Origin: JAVBQB01 sp031549265
GTDB taxonomy: Bacteria; Bacillota; Clostridia; Oscillospirales; JAVBQB01
Length of the DNA: 64,000 nucleotides
NCBI GenBank assembly: GCA_031549265.1
Contig: JAVBQB010000002.1
Location: 883,242-947,241 of the forward strand
Reading direction: 5' to 3'
Positions 36,034-44,723 of the stretch are shown one piece after another. Made by a program: the position numbers and the translations under genes. Position 1 is the first letter of the stretch. Each line of letters begins with the position of its first letter. The notes beneath the pieces were generated by a model. It had not been told where the DNA came from. It ran no database searches and saw nothing but the letters and a program-made list of their open reading frames with translations.

Positions 36034-36825
36034 TCAGGCTCCGGTTTTTAACTGTAACGAGAGCCGGTCGGCGATCATCGCGATAAACTCGGAATTAGTC
36101 GGCTTGCCTTTAGAGTTTGAAACAGTGTAGCCGAAAAAACTTTGCAGCGTTTCAATATCGCCGCGGTCCCAGGCGACCTCGATCGCGTGACGGATTGCCC
36201 GCTCAACGCGGGAGGTTGTTGTGTTGTAGGTCTTAGCGACGGTCGGATAGAGTACCTTAGTGACAGCGTTTATCACTTCCCGGTCTTTGATAACCATAAT
36301 TATTGCCTCGCGGAGATACTGATACCCTTTTATATGCGCCGGAACGCCGATTTCGTGTATAATCGCAGTCACTCTGGATTCGATGTCCAGTTCTGTTTTA
36401 TTGGCGCGAACCTGCTGAAAAGAGAGCATTGAAGTGTGGGCTTTGGGTCTGAAATCCAATTGGGAGATGCGCTCAATCAAAGTTTCCATGTCAAAAGGCT
36501 TAATCATAAAATAGTAAACGCCGAGTGAAGCCACTTCCGCTGTGGTGTATTCGTTATAAAAGTTTGACAAAACAAGAATAGCCGGTTTTCTCGACATGTT
36601 GAGTGAGTTTATCTGCTTGATAGCGCTGAGGCCGTCCAAATCGGGCATGACAATATCTATCAGAAGTATGTCAGGCTCCAGTTCTCTCATCATGCGCACT
36701 GCCTCGTTGCCGTTGGTAGCATTGCCGATAACATGAAGTCCAGGCTCTTTGTTAAGCCTCTCTATCAACAGATTGCGAAATTCAGTGTTGACATCCGCCA
36801 CGACAATACTTATGCTTTTCTCCAT
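36034..36825 (-). CDS. spo0A: Sporulation master regulator Spo0A
   Basis: Response regulator that commits the cell to sporulation. The receiver occupies residues 1-125 with the phospho-acceptor Asp57 in LLIDIVMPDLDG and a conserved Lys in MIKPFD; the effector domain ends with the diagnostic SRVERAIRHAIEVAW helix. The acidic pocket reads VADVN where Bacillus has VADDN, so one of the two Mg2+-coordinating Asp is a Val. ATG at 36825 follows GGAGGAG 5 bases upstream; 263 residues. An upstream in-frame ATG (36888) is not used in homologues. It lies next to spoIVB as in Bacillus and Clostridium. Confidence 0.96.
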   Translation of the reverse strand: MEKSISIVVADVNTEFRNLLIERLNKEPGLHVIGNATNGNEAVRMMRELEPDILLIDIVMPDLDGLSAIKQINSLNMSRKPAILVLSNFYNEYTTAEVASLGVYYFMIKPFDMETLIERISQLDFRPKAHTSMLSFQQVRANKTELDIESRVTAIIHEIGVPAHIKGYQYLREAIIMVIKDREVINAVTKVLYPTVAKTYNTTTSRVERAIRHAIEVAWDRGDIETLQSFFGYTVSNSKGKPTNSEFIAMIADRLSLQLKTGA

Positions 36826-36845
36826 TTTGTCTCCTCCTATTATTA

Positions 36846-36858
36846 CGTCTTTTGACGA
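36846..36858 (-). promoter_or_regulatory. 0A-box-like site in the spo0A leader
   Basis: On the minus strand TCGTCAAAA (36850-36858), six of seven to the core 0A box TGTCRAA, within the inverted repeat CGTC-TTTT-GACG. It lies after the promoter and before the ribosome site, which would suit autorepression. Short and unproven. Confidence 0.35.
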
Positions 36859-36878
36859 TATGTTTGAATCATAAATAT

Positions 36879-36907
36879 AAAGTAACACGTAAGAAGGAAT
36901 TTTGCAA
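36879..36907 (-). promoter_or_regulatory. Candidate sigma-A promoter of spo0A
   Basis: Minus strand: TTGCAA (36907-36902), 17-base spacer, TACTTT (36884-36879), about 55 bases before the Spo0A start. The -10 matches four of six. Confidence 0.5.
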
Positions 36908-37033
36908 GAGAAAATTTGGAAATAATTTGAAATTATGTTAAATAACTGGTCGGATGCTGAGTTATGTTCCTGAATAAAACATATTCAAACAGTAGTCGAC
37001 AGCAATTAACATCATTTGCAGGCCGGCGGAGGA

Positions 37034-38185
37034 TTAGCTGGCTTTTGCGAAAGAAATTGTTTCGGTCTTTTCGTTGTAAAATGCCATAGAAAGCATGTTT
37101 TCAATAGAAACTCCGTAACCCTTGACCGGGTCGTTGACTAATACGTGCGTGACAGCGCCGACAAGTTTTCCGTTTTGAATTATCGGGCTGCCGCTCATAC
37201 CCTGGACGATGCCGCCGGTTATTTCAAGCAGCCTGGGATCGGTTACCTCAATTGTCATGTTGCGCGTGGTGTCATTTTTGTCTGGATAGACACGTGTGAT
37301 TTGAATGTTGAACGTTTCGGTCAAGTCTCCTTCCACATTAGATAATATTGTAGCGGGGCCGACTGTGATTTCATCAAACCGCGCAATCGGTATTGCTGTT
37401 TTCCCTTCGGCAAGGCCGGTCTCGGTAAGCTTGCCGAAAATGCCGGTATCGCTGTTAGCGTAAAGTGATCCGATGATTGTACTTGCAGTGAAATCTCCTT
37501 GCAGTTCACCCGGACTTCCGGAGCGGCCTTTTTTGACGCCCGCGACAGTAGATTGAACGATTGCGCCTGAGGACAGCGGCATCAGCTGCATGGTGTCTAC
37601 ATCATTTATACCATGCCCCAGCGCGCCAAAAACGTTCGATTTGGGATCGAAGAATGTCATTGTGCCGATCCCGGCCATGCTGTCACGCAGCCAGACTCCA
37701 AGTTTGTATGAATCTTTCTCTGATTTAATAGGAGTTACAGTCGCCTGCAGCGGTTTGCCGGCGCGTGTATAACTGATTGAGAGCGCTTCGCCGGACGAGT
37801 TTTTGAGAATATTCTGGAGAGTTTCGATGCTGTCGAGGCGGGTCGAATTGATCTGGGTCAGGATGTCGCCTTCGGTGATACCGGATTCAAAAGCGGGGGA
37901 GGCGGAGGTTCCGTCCGACTTGAGCTCCGAGCTGCCGACAACTATAAGCCCAGCGGAGAAAAGCTTGACGCCAACTGTATGGCCGAGAGGGATAAGTTCT
38001 TTTGCGACAGGTTCTGAGGCGGGAGCGATTATTTCCTGTGAGAGGTTCGGGTCTTCGGGCAGATCGAGCGTGATTTCATCCATCGCTGCGGTCGCGGTAA
38101 AAGTGGTTGCCGCCAGGAAAACAGATATAATGCAGGCACACGCCAGCTGAGATTTCAATCGGCTCAGGATGTGTTTAAAGTTCAT
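37034..38185 (-). CDS. spoIVB: SpoIVB serine peptidase (S55)
   Basis: Forespore-made protease that crosses to the intermembrane space and triggers pro-sigma-K processing in the mother cell. A signal/anchor segment spans about 13-33, a PDZ domain about 75-155 (FESGITEGDILTQIN), and the S55 peptidase follows with His191 in GALGHGIND and the nucleophile Ser in GMSGSPII near 331. GYGVSIENML near the end is also typical. 383 residues. AGGGGT precedes ATG 38185. spoIVB-spo0A adjacency is strongly conserved; spo0A is 208 bases downstream. Confidence 0.96.
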   Translation of the reverse strand: MNFKHILSRLKSQLACACIISVFLAATTFTATAAMDEITLDLPEDPNLSQEIIAPASEPVAKELIPLGHTVGVKLFSAGLIVVGSSELKSDGTSASPAFESGITEGDILTQINSTRLDSIETLQNILKNSSGEALSISYTRAGKPLQATVTPIKSEKDSYKLGVWLRDSMAGIGTMTFFDPKSNVFGALGHGINDVDTMQLMPLSSGAIVQSTVAGVKKGRSGSPGELQGDFTASTIIGSLYANSDTGIFGKLTETGLAEGKTAIPIARFDEITVGPATILSNVEGDLTETFNIQITRVYPDKNDTTRNMTIEVTDPRLLEITGGIVQGMSGSPIIQNGKLVGAVTHVLVNDPVKGYGVSIENMLSMAFYNEKTETISFAKAS

Positions 38186-38743
38186 CTGGTACCCCTATAT
38201 TCAACTAAATCAAATAAATGAAATAAAACAATATATTTTGCCATTGGTAAAATTGATATATTAGCAGTGCTACATCTATAATATGTGCTGAAAAGGACAA
38301 AATAATTGGCGTGAATGTATGCTAAAAGTAAAATATTCTTACACACAAATGTTTTCTGTCATTCTCTTCATAGAATTAAGAGACAATTTATAAAAAACAA
38401 AATTTTTTTCAAAAACCATTGACTTAATTCATATTTGCTAATAAAATTGATAGGAAAGGAAACTAAAAGATCATTATCTATAGATTATAGTATTTCATCT
38501 CATTTGGCAATCAATTTTAATGCAGTAATAATTTTATAATTTCTTGTTTTTATTTACATTATTGCCCATACTCGTATGGTTTTCTAACTGTTAGCGGTTA
38601 GTTTATTGCTAATTCAAAATAAATTATTTTTTAACAAAGACTCAATTTAATTATATTAATGATAATATAATTATATAATTCTTGCCCACAAATTGCTATT
38701 ATATCAGTGTTGGCAATTTTGGTGCGTTGTTTTGGAGCACATG
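38186..38743. other. Long AT-rich divergent intergenic region spoIVB / AraC regulator
   Basis: 558 bases without a convincing gene. Toward the + strand there is a sigma-A promoter at 38419-38447 and, close to the regulator, tandem TATAAT boxes (38666-38671 and 38674-38679) without a good -35. Toward spoIVB, a weak sigma-F/G-like pair is present on the minus strand: AATATA (38262-38257), 14 bases, GGCAAAATAT (38242-38233). A CTAAC/GTTAG inverted repeat lies near 38585-38602. The rest shows nothing I can name. Confidence 0.6.
38419..38447 (+). promoter_or_regulatory. Sigma-A promoter upstream of the AraC/PocR regulator
   Basis: TTGACT (38419-38424), 17-base spacer, TAAAAT (38442-38447). It would give an untranslated leader of nearly 290 bases. 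Confidence 0.55.
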
Positions 38744-40027
38744 ATGGTTGACTACTCTGTAACCGGTACCGATATTGACTACAAAAAAGCCATAGATTGC
38801 GCAAAGTCGTTTTCAGCGACCTGCGGGGTCAACTGCGTCATTCTGACAACAGAAGGCGAGGTTGTACACGAGGAGCGCGTTGCGGGCGTTGGCTGCGAAT
38901 TTTGCCATTTGCTGGAAGAAATTACTGGCAAGCCCAAGAACTGCTCGACATTGCACGTTTATGGAAGCTACCAGTCAGAGCGGTTTGGCGGACGGTATAT
39001 CTATTTTTGCCCGTCCGGTATGGTTTATTTCGCATCGCCCATAACTTTTGGCGGTACCATGAAGGCTTCGCTTGTCGGCGGGCCGGTTATGATTATCGAC
39101 AAAGACGAGTACATTGAGCACGATATTTTAGAGAAGAATAGTATCCCACCCGAGCGGCTGCCTGAGTTTGAACAGCTTCTGCATAATTTCATATCGGTCA
39201 AGCCCGAGATGGTCAATCATTATGCGCGGATGCTGTATATTGTTTCGACATATCTCAGCGACGACGACCGTTATCAGATCATTGACCATGAAGAGCTTCA
39301 GATCCAGCAGCAGAGGATCAACGAGTACATTCAGTCGATCAAGTCCGACGAAAAAGTGGTCAAGTACCCGCTCAGCAAAGAAAAGGAACTGCTGGAAGCT
39401 ATTACCGAGGGCAACCAGGAAACGGTTCAGCGCCTTCTTAATGAAGTGCTGGGGCACATTTTCTTTTCCAGTGGCGGAGCATTGGACATTATCCGGACAA
39501 GGGTCATGGAGCTGCTGGTGCTGCTTTCCAGAGCCTCGATCGACGGCGGCGCGGATATGGATCTCTCGTTTGAGCTCAGCTACAAGTATCTCAGTGAGAT
39601 GACAAAGCTCAATACGATTGAGGAACTGTCGCTGTGGCTGTCCAGGGCGATCGTAAGATTTACGAACCACGTCTTTAACCTGACCGATGTCAAGCATAAA
39701 GACGTTATGTTCAAAGTAATTGACTATATTAAGCGGAATTACATGTACAAGCTTACGCTTGAAGATGTGTCCAAGTATGTTTTCCTTTCCCCGTCATATC
39801 TCAGCAAGATTTTTAAGGACGAGATGCGCTGCACTTTTAACCTCTACCTTAACCGTTTGCGCATAGAAAAAAGCAAGATTATCTTGCTTTCCGGACGGCA
39901 GAGCATTGTTGAAGTTTGCGAGATGGTCGGATTTGACGATCAGAGCTATTTTACGAAGGTCTTTAAGAAGATGACGGGAGTGACGCCCGCGAAGTTCCGC
40001 GAACGCCGCGGCCAATCGGGCAATTAA
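38744..40027 (+). CDS. AraC-family regulator with PocR sensory domain
   Basis: 427 residues. The N-terminal part (about 10-160) matches the PocR domain seen in regulators of cobalamin-dependent pathways, with clustered Cys at about 27, 31, 51, 54, 67 and 89 (CGVNC, CEFC, CP). A charged helical linker follows, and the last 100 residues form a typical AraC double HTH (LEDVSKYVFLSPSYLSKIF, then VCEMVGFDDQSYFTKVFK). PocR domains are proposed to sense small carbon compounds or reduced cofactors. The gene lies 44 bases before a corrinoid protein, its likely target. ATG 38744 (or 38741) follows TTGGAG. Confidence 0.88.
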   Translation: MVDYSVTGTDIDYKKAIDCAKSFSATCGVNCVILTTEGEVVHEERVAGVGCEFCHLLEEITGKPKNCSTLHVYGSYQSERFGGRYIYFCPSGMVYFASPITFGGTMKASLVGGPVMIIDKDEYIEHDILEKNSIPPERLPEFEQLLHNFISVKPEMVNHYARMLYIVSTYLSDDDRYQIIDHEELQIQQQRINEYIQSIKSDEKVVKYPLSKEKELLEAITEGNQETVQRLLNEVLGHIFFSSGGALDIIRTRVMELLVLLSRASIDGGADMDLSFELSYKYLSEMTKLNTIEELSLWLSRAIVRFTNHVFNLTDVKHKDVMFKVIDYIKRNYMYKLTLEDVSKYVFLSPSYLSKIFKDEMRCTFNLYLNRLRIEKSKIILLSGRQSIVEVCEMVGFDDQSYFTKVFKKMTGVTPAKFRERRGQSGN

Positions 40028-40071
40028 TACTGCGCGTCCATTATTTATATATTTTAAGGAGAGAGTTAGAA

Positions 40072-40704
40072 ATGAGCAATTTTGCAGAGATCTCTGAAGC
40101 CCTACAGAAGGGCAAAGCCAAAGCAGTAGGCGAGCTCGTCCAGAAAGCAATCGACGGCGGAGCTTCCCCCAAGGATATCCTCGATCAGGGTCTTCTTTCC
40201 GGCATGAATGAGATTGGTGAAAAATTTAAGAATAACGATATCTTCGTTCCTGAAGTTCTGATGGCTGCCCGCGCTATGAACGCTGGCGTCGCCCTGTTGA
40301 GACCCCTCCTGGTAAAATCAGGCGTTAAGCCCCTCGGCAAGATCGTCATCGGTACCGTTAAGGGCGACCTGCATGACATCGGCAAGAACCTTGTTCGCAT
40401 GATGTTTGAAGGCAAAGGCTTTGAAGTTATCGACCTCGGCGTTGATGTATCAGCTGACGATTACATCAAGACCGCTGTCGACAATGATGCTATCATCATT
40501 GCCTGCGCTGCGATGCTGACCACAACCACCGCTACCATGAAAGAAGTCATTGACAAACTCAGCGCTATGGGCAAAAGAGATCAGTTCAAAGTTATGGTCG
40601 GTGGCGCTCCCATCAACCAGAAATTCTGCGAAACAATCGGCGCCGACGCTTATTCCGCTGACGCTGCCGCCGCTGCTGACAGAGCCGTTGCTTTTGTTCA
40701 GTAA
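40072..40704 (+). CDS. Corrinoid (B12-binding) methyl carrier protein
   Basis: 210 residues with the two-domain structure of MtaC/MtbC/MttC/MtqC carriers: an N-terminal helical cap (residues 1-85) and a B12-binding Rossmann domain with the cobalt ligand His101 in GDLHDIGKNL and VGGAP near 176. Such proteins shuttle methyl groups from methylated amines, methanol or aromatic ethers to a second methyltransferase. Neither an MttB-type nor a MtbA/MtgA-type partner is in the window, so the substrate is unknown. Codon use is unlike the neighbours (Pro CCC, Ala GCT/GCC, few rare codons), suggesting strong expression. AAGGAGAGAG precedes ATG 40072. Confidence 0.9.
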   Translation: MSNFAEISEALQKGKAKAVGELVQKAIDGGASPKDILDQGLLSGMNEIGEKFKNNDIFVPEVLMAARAMNAGVALLRPLLVKSGVKPLGKIVIGTVKGDLHDIGKNLVRMMFEGKGFEVIDLGVDVSADDYIKTAVDNDAIIIACAAMLTTTTATMKEVIDKLSAMGKRDQFKVMVGGAPINQKFCETIGADAYSADAAAAADRAVAFVQ

Positions 40705-40724
40705 TCACTAACGTAGTTTAGTTG

Positions 40725-40759
40725 AAGTCCGCAAATGATAATCATTTGCGGACTTTTTT
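40725..40759 (+). terminator. Rho-independent terminator
   Basis: 14-bp perfect stem AAGTCCGCAAATGA / TCATTTGCGGACTT, loop TAA, then T tract. Ends the regulator-corrinoid unit; its 3' flank reaches the dpaB stop on the other strand. Confidence 0.92.
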
Positions 40760-41321
40760 ATATTAGTATAGGCTGCAACTGCAGATTTTCCATCGCCGCC
40801 TCAACACACGGACCGATCAGATCAAGGTTGGCGACGATCGAGGTCGGCTTTTTAATCGGGTCATCCTGCCCAAACGGCACGAAGAACACATGTTTCCTCG
40901 ATAGCAGCTTTCCGATATTTGAAGCGCAGCCGGAAAGCCCGTCGTTTGTCGATATTGAAATAACCAGCGGGCGTCCGTTTCTGAGATGGGCTTTTGCGGC
41001 CATCGTCACAGCGCTGTCAGTGATTCCGGCGGATATCTTACTTAGTGTATTACCTGTGCAGGGGGCGATAATCAGGACGTCCAGCAGGGCTTTTGGCCCT
41101 ATTGGCTCAACTTCGGAAATTGTATGTAAAATCGGCTGTTTGCATATTGTTTCCACTTGCGTTATGAAGCTGTCAGCGGTTCCAAATCGGGTGTCGGTAT
41201 TGTATGTAGTCTCTGACATGATTGGGGTTATATCATATTCTTCGGTAAGACTCTTGAGAACGTCAACTGCACGCTGTAGCGTGCAGAACGACGCGCACAT
41301 TGCGAATCCGGCTCTCAGCAA
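40758..41321 (-). CDS. dpaB: Dipicolinate synthase subunit B
   Basis: Flavoprotein-like subunit that with DpaA makes dipicolinic acid for the spore core. Family blocks: ASFCTL near the N-terminus, TRFGTADSF, EVEPIGPK, IAPCTGNTLSK, MAAKAHLRN, STNDGL and FVPFGQDDPIKKP. I set the start at TTG 41321, just after the dpaA stop and about 9 bases after AAAGGGGA on the minus strand, giving 187 residues. The frame is open further upstream but that part overlaps dpaA and is not conserved. Many Clostridium species lack DpaAB and use an Etf protein instead. Confidence 0.92.
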   Translation of the reverse strand: MLRAGFAMCASFCTLQRAVDVLKSLTEEYDITPIMSETTYNTDTRFGTADSFITQVETICKQPILHTISEVEPIGPKALLDVLIIAPCTGNTLSKISAGITDSAVTMAAKAHLRNGRPLVISISTNDGLSGCASNIGKLLSRKHVFFVPFGQDDPIKKPTSIVANLDLIGPCVEAAMENLQLQPILI

Positions 41322-41326
41322 TTTAG

Positions 41327-42196
41327 TTATCCCCTTTCTTTGATTATGTTTAGAATAGTTGATTTGATCGCCCTGCCCGACGAGATCGGCGCCACTTTTC
41401 CCGGCAATGACAGCGCCCATATGCATTTTATCCCGAGGCTTCCGGCGGCCTTAAAGTCGATTCCGCCGGGCCTTGACGCGAGATCGATACATAAGCATTC
41501 CGGCTTGAGCAATTTGAGTGACCGTTCGTCTATGACCATTGCCGGAACTGTGTTGACCAGGAAGTCATATTCAGGAAGCCTTTGATCAAGCTCGCTGCTG
41601 AAGACTCCGTTAAGCCCGTTCGCGTCCAGCCAGACCATGTCTGAATACTTCCGGACGGCGACAGTCACATTTGCGCCAAAGCTCTTTAAAAGGCTCGCGA
41701 GCATTTTTCCTATCCTGCCATAACCGATAACGAGACATTTCGACCGATTAATAGTTATTGGCAGTTCTTCCAGGAGTATCTGTATGGCGCCTTCAGCGGT
41801 CGGGATGGCGTTAGCGACGGTGAGCTCTTCCCGCTCATAGTAGTCAGTTATCTCGATTCCCAAACTGTCGGCCAGTGTTTTCGCGTCAGGCTTCACCAAT
41901 CCGGCGAGAACCTGGGTTGTGGGGTTTATGCACCCCAACAGATCTTTCAAAGCCAGTGGAGAGTTGGCGAAGGGACAATTGATATTTCCGGATTCGGAAC
42001 ATAACGGCAGCGGCAGGATAACATAATCCAGCTCGCTTGTTTTGAAGCTAGCGATTTCTATTGTATCCGCCCCGGCGGGCGAGTGGTCTCCCATAGCGCA
42101 AACGTACACGGTGTGGCCGTCTTTGATAAGCATCTCCGCTAAAGCGATTTGCCTGAGGTCGCCTCCGACGACCGCAAAGTTATATCTCTTTTCCAT
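41327..42196 (-). CDS. dpaA: Dipicolinate synthase subunit A
   Basis: NAD(P)-dependent dehydrogenase-like subunit acting on dihydrodipicolinate in the mother cell. The N-terminus FAVVGGDLRQIALAEML and the Rossmann motif VIGYGRIGKMLASLL (near residue 160) are typical of DpaA/SpoVFA. 289 residues; GGAGTG precedes ATG 42196. dpaA-dpaB form a two-gene operon. I do not see a convincing sigma-K promoter in the 150 bases upstream. Confidence 0.93.
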   Translation of the reverse strand: MEKRYNFAVVGGDLRQIALAEMLIKDGHTVYVCAMGDHSPAGADTIEIASFKTSELDYVILPLPLCSESGNINCPFANSPLALKDLLGCINPTTQVLAGLVKPDAKTLADSLGIEITDYYEREELTVANAIPTAEGAIQILLEELPITINRSKCLVIGYGRIGKMLASLLKSFGANVTVAVRKYSDMVWLDANGLNGVFSSELDQRLPEYDFLVNTVPAMVIDERSLKLLKPECLCIDLASRPGGIDFKAAGSLGIKCIWALSLPGKVAPISSGRAIKSTILNIIKERG

Positions 42197-42311
42197 ATTA
42201 TCACTCCAGAATAGGCATATGGCATCAACTGCCCAAGGTCACATTACAGTCTATTCAGCACGCCGTTAGCAGGTGACGGGATTATTAATGACAAAATCAT
42301 TATATTCATTC

Positions 42312-42352
42312 ACAATTAAAAACGTCTCTCCGGATTTTTCCGGAGAGACGTT
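42312..42352 (-). terminator. Terminator of the glycosyltransferase-cca operon
   Basis: Minus strand stem AACGTCTCTCCGGA / TCCGGAGAGACGTT (42352-42321) with a 4-base loop, then TTTTTAATT. The cca stop codon (42351-42353) is inside the stem. Confidence 0.88.
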
Positions 42353-43553
42353 ATTCAATAGGGTTAATGAGCCGCTGTTTGGCCATGAGCAGGAGCGCGT
42401 ACCTGTTGTTGTCGGTGGGATGGGCAATAACGTAATCCAGCAAGAATCGGAGCGTAAGACCAATTTCAAAGCCGTTATCAAATCCAATTTCCAGCAAGTC
42501 CCGTCCGTTCACGGCAAGTGTGCCGGTTGAATAGCATTCGCCTGAACGTATGACTGAGTTCAGCTGACCGGTAAACGCATGTCCGCCAAACTCCAGGTCG
42601 GCGAGCGCGGCGACACATCGAACGACCGGCTCGCTTTCGCGTGAAAGCAGGTTTTTCCACGTGGTGGGCGCATCTGCCGGCGGATCAGAATAATTCAGCA
42701 GCGCCTTCGAACAGACCGAGATGGTATGCCTGTCAAGTTTGAGATCCCTGAGAAAGGCAGGGGGAGATTCTATTTGCCCAGATTTTAGCAGAAGATGGCA
42801 AAAAGCGCAAATGCGAATCGTCTGATCATAGGAAAGGTACCCGACCCTGGAGATATAATCAACCGGCGTGCCGGGGATAAGGAGATATCTGTTCAGTAGC
42901 CCGAGTTCGAGTATGCGATTAATAAGACCCGTACGGGAAGTCATAAGTATTTTGCAAAGCTCGGCGCAAATGCGCTCGCTGGACAGGGCGGCGCAGCGAT
43001 CAGAGCATATTGCTGCCGCAGCCATGGTCTCGCGGTCAATCGCAAAGCCCAGCACAGACGAAAACCGAAAAGCCCGAAAGATTCGCAGCGCGTCCTCGCG
43101 AAACCGCATTACAGGATCGCCCACGCAGCGCACAGTTTTCGCGTCGATATCGCGCGCGCCGAAAAACGGATCTACAATTTCGCCCTCGCGCCGCATGGCC
43201 ATGGCGTTCATCGTGAAGTCCCGCCTGGAGAGATCGGTGACAAGATCAGTCTGGAAACTGACATTGTCAGGCCGCCGACCATCGGAATAGTCGCCGTCGG
43301 ATCTGAACGTAGTCACCTCGACCGAACCGCGCCCGGATAAAACAGTTACTGTGCCGTGCTTAATGCCTGACGGAAATGTTCGGCGAAATTCGGCCATTAC
43401 CTGACAAGGAGTCGCGGAGGTCGCAACATCCCAGTCTGACGGCCGGCGGTTCATATAAAGATCCCGTACACATCCCCCGACGAGAACGGCTTCAAATCCC
43501 GCCGACTCCAATTTCTCAATTATTGCGAGCACATGATTTGGAACTGAACTCAT
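42351..43553 (-). CDS. cca: CCA tRNA nucleotidyltransferase / poly(A) polymerase family
   Basis: Class II nucleotidyltransferase. Head domain: LVGGCVRDLYMNR near residue 24-36, catalytic DWDVATSA near 40-47, then RRDFTMNAMAM near 109. FREDALRIFRAFRF follows. The single tRNA-Pro in this window already encodes CCA, so here the enzyme would act in repair or on other tRNAs. 400 residues. Its ATG overlaps the stop of the upstream glycosyltransferase, implying coupling. CCA-adding versus poly(A) activity cannot be separated by eye. Confidence 0.88.
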   Translation of the reverse strand: MSSVPNHVLAIIEKLESAGFEAVLVGGCVRDLYMNRRPSDWDVATSATPCQVMAEFRRTFPSGIKHGTVTVLSGRGSVEVTTFRSDGDYSDGRRPDNVSFQTDLVTDLSRRDFTMNAMAMRREGEIVDPFFGARDIDAKTVRCVGDPVMRFREDALRIFRAFRFSSVLGFAIDRETMAAAAICSDRCAALSSERICAELCKILMTSRTGLINRILELGLLNRYLLIPGTPVDYISRVGYLSYDQTIRICAFCHLLLKSGQIESPPAFLRDLKLDRHTISVCSKALLNYSDPPADAPTTWKNLLSRESEPVVRCVAALADLEFGGHAFTGQLNSVIRSGECYSTGTLAVNGRDLLEIGFDNGFEIGLTLRFLLDYVIAHPTDNNRYALLLMAKQRLINPIE

Positions 43554-44671
43554 AAAGGCTTGCGTTTATTGGGGTTGACTATAAAATTGCACAGTTCTTC
43601 GGTTGCGTTAAGTGAATTAATGAGCTCAATGCCGCGTTCGATCATTGTGAGGCGTTCAGGGTTGTAAAAGAGACTGTGTACCGCCTCCGCAACGCTGAAG
43701 TTCTTGGACACCAGCAAAGAAACTCCGTTATTGGTCAGAAAATCGACATTTCGCTCTTCCTGTCCCGGAATCGGGTTGACCAGAATCATGGGAACGCGCT
43801 TTGCCATAGCTTCTGTAACGGTAAGACCGCCCGGCTTGGTAATCAGACAGTCGGCGGCGTCCATCATAACGTCGACATTGTTGACGAATCCATAAACGTG
43901 TCTCGGATGGTTTTGGGGCAGCGTGTTTATTTTGGAGTAAATCTTCTTATTGTTGCCGCAGACACAAAGAATTTGCATAGGCATGTCCATGCTGTCCACC
44001 GACGCTACGATTTTTTCCATGTTGCCGTGGCCCATACTGCCGCTCATAACCATAATTGTGTGCAGGTTCTCGTCCAGTCCCAGTGTCTTGCGGGCGGTTT
44101 TCTTGTCCAGCTTTTTATAAAAACGAGTGTCTACCGGAATGCCGAATGGCAGAATGCGTTTCGGATGAATGTTTTTGAGGGCGGGGTTTTTCAAAAGAAG
44201 GGGACTGGCGATGACGAAGTAATCCATGTTATCGAGCTCATTCCAGAAAGGGTGAATGGTATAATCGGTAATTATCCCTATCATCGGAACTTTCAGAACG
44301 CCGCGCGATTTAAGCTCGTTTATTACCAATCCGGCCAGCGAATGGGTGCAGACAATTGCCTCCGGGCAGAACTCGCTAAAAAACTTAGCGAATTTCGTCG
44401 CCCAGATTTCGGCCGCAAACTTACCCATAAGGTATTTGCGGGTAAAGCGGTTGTTTTCCAGCAATGAGTACAGGTGTCCGTATTGATACGGCGCAAATTT
44501 GGCATAGAGCAGGTATCCTTTGTCGACCGTGTCATACACCAGCTTGCTTATGTACTTAAACAAGTCAATCGACTGCACCTCGGCGCCGTGTTCTTCCAGG
44601 GAGGATACCAGCGCTTTTGCGGTCGCGTGATGACCATAACCTGCTGTAACTGATAGTGTGAGAACTCTCAT
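43550..44671 (-). CDS. UgtP/MGDG-synthase-type glycosyltransferase
   Basis: GT28-like enzyme of the processive diacylglycerol glucosyltransferase/monogalactosyldiacylglycerol synthase group, which glycosylates membrane diacylglycerol. The N-terminus MRVLTLSVTAGYGHHATAKAL has the GxGH signature; the C-terminal nucleotide-sugar domain has MVMSGSMGHGNM near residue 205 and CLITKPGGLTVTEAMAK near 285. ATG 44671 with CCGGAGAC upstream gives 373 residues. It resembles MurG in fold but lacks MurG motifs. Substrate and number of sugars are inferred only. Confidence 0.85.
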   Translation of the reverse strand: MRVLTLSVTAGYGHHATAKALVSSLEEHGAEVQSIDLFKYISKLVYDTVDKGYLLYAKFAPYQYGHLYSLLENNRFTRKYLMGKFAAEIWATKFAKFFSEFCPEAIVCTHSLAGLVINELKSRGVLKVPMIGIITDYTIHPFWNELDNMDYFVIASPLLLKNPALKNIHPKRILPFGIPVDTRFYKKLDKKTARKTLGLDENLHTIMVMSGSMGHGNMEKIVASVDSMDMPMQILCVCGNNKKIYSKINTLPQNHPRHVYGFVNNVDVMMDAADCLITKPGGLTVTEAMAKRVPMILVNPIPGQEERNVDFLTNNGVSLLVSKNFSVAEAVHSLFYNPERLTMIERGIELINSLNATEELCNFIVNPNKRKPL

Positions 44672-44723
44672 TATTGTCTCCGGACTGAATATTTGGCTAC
44701 CCCTTGGGTTATAATCCACCTAC

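Noticed and set aside
42197..42290. Sigma-K promoter for dpaA
   Set aside because: CATATGCCTA resembles the -10 but has one base too many between CATA and TA.
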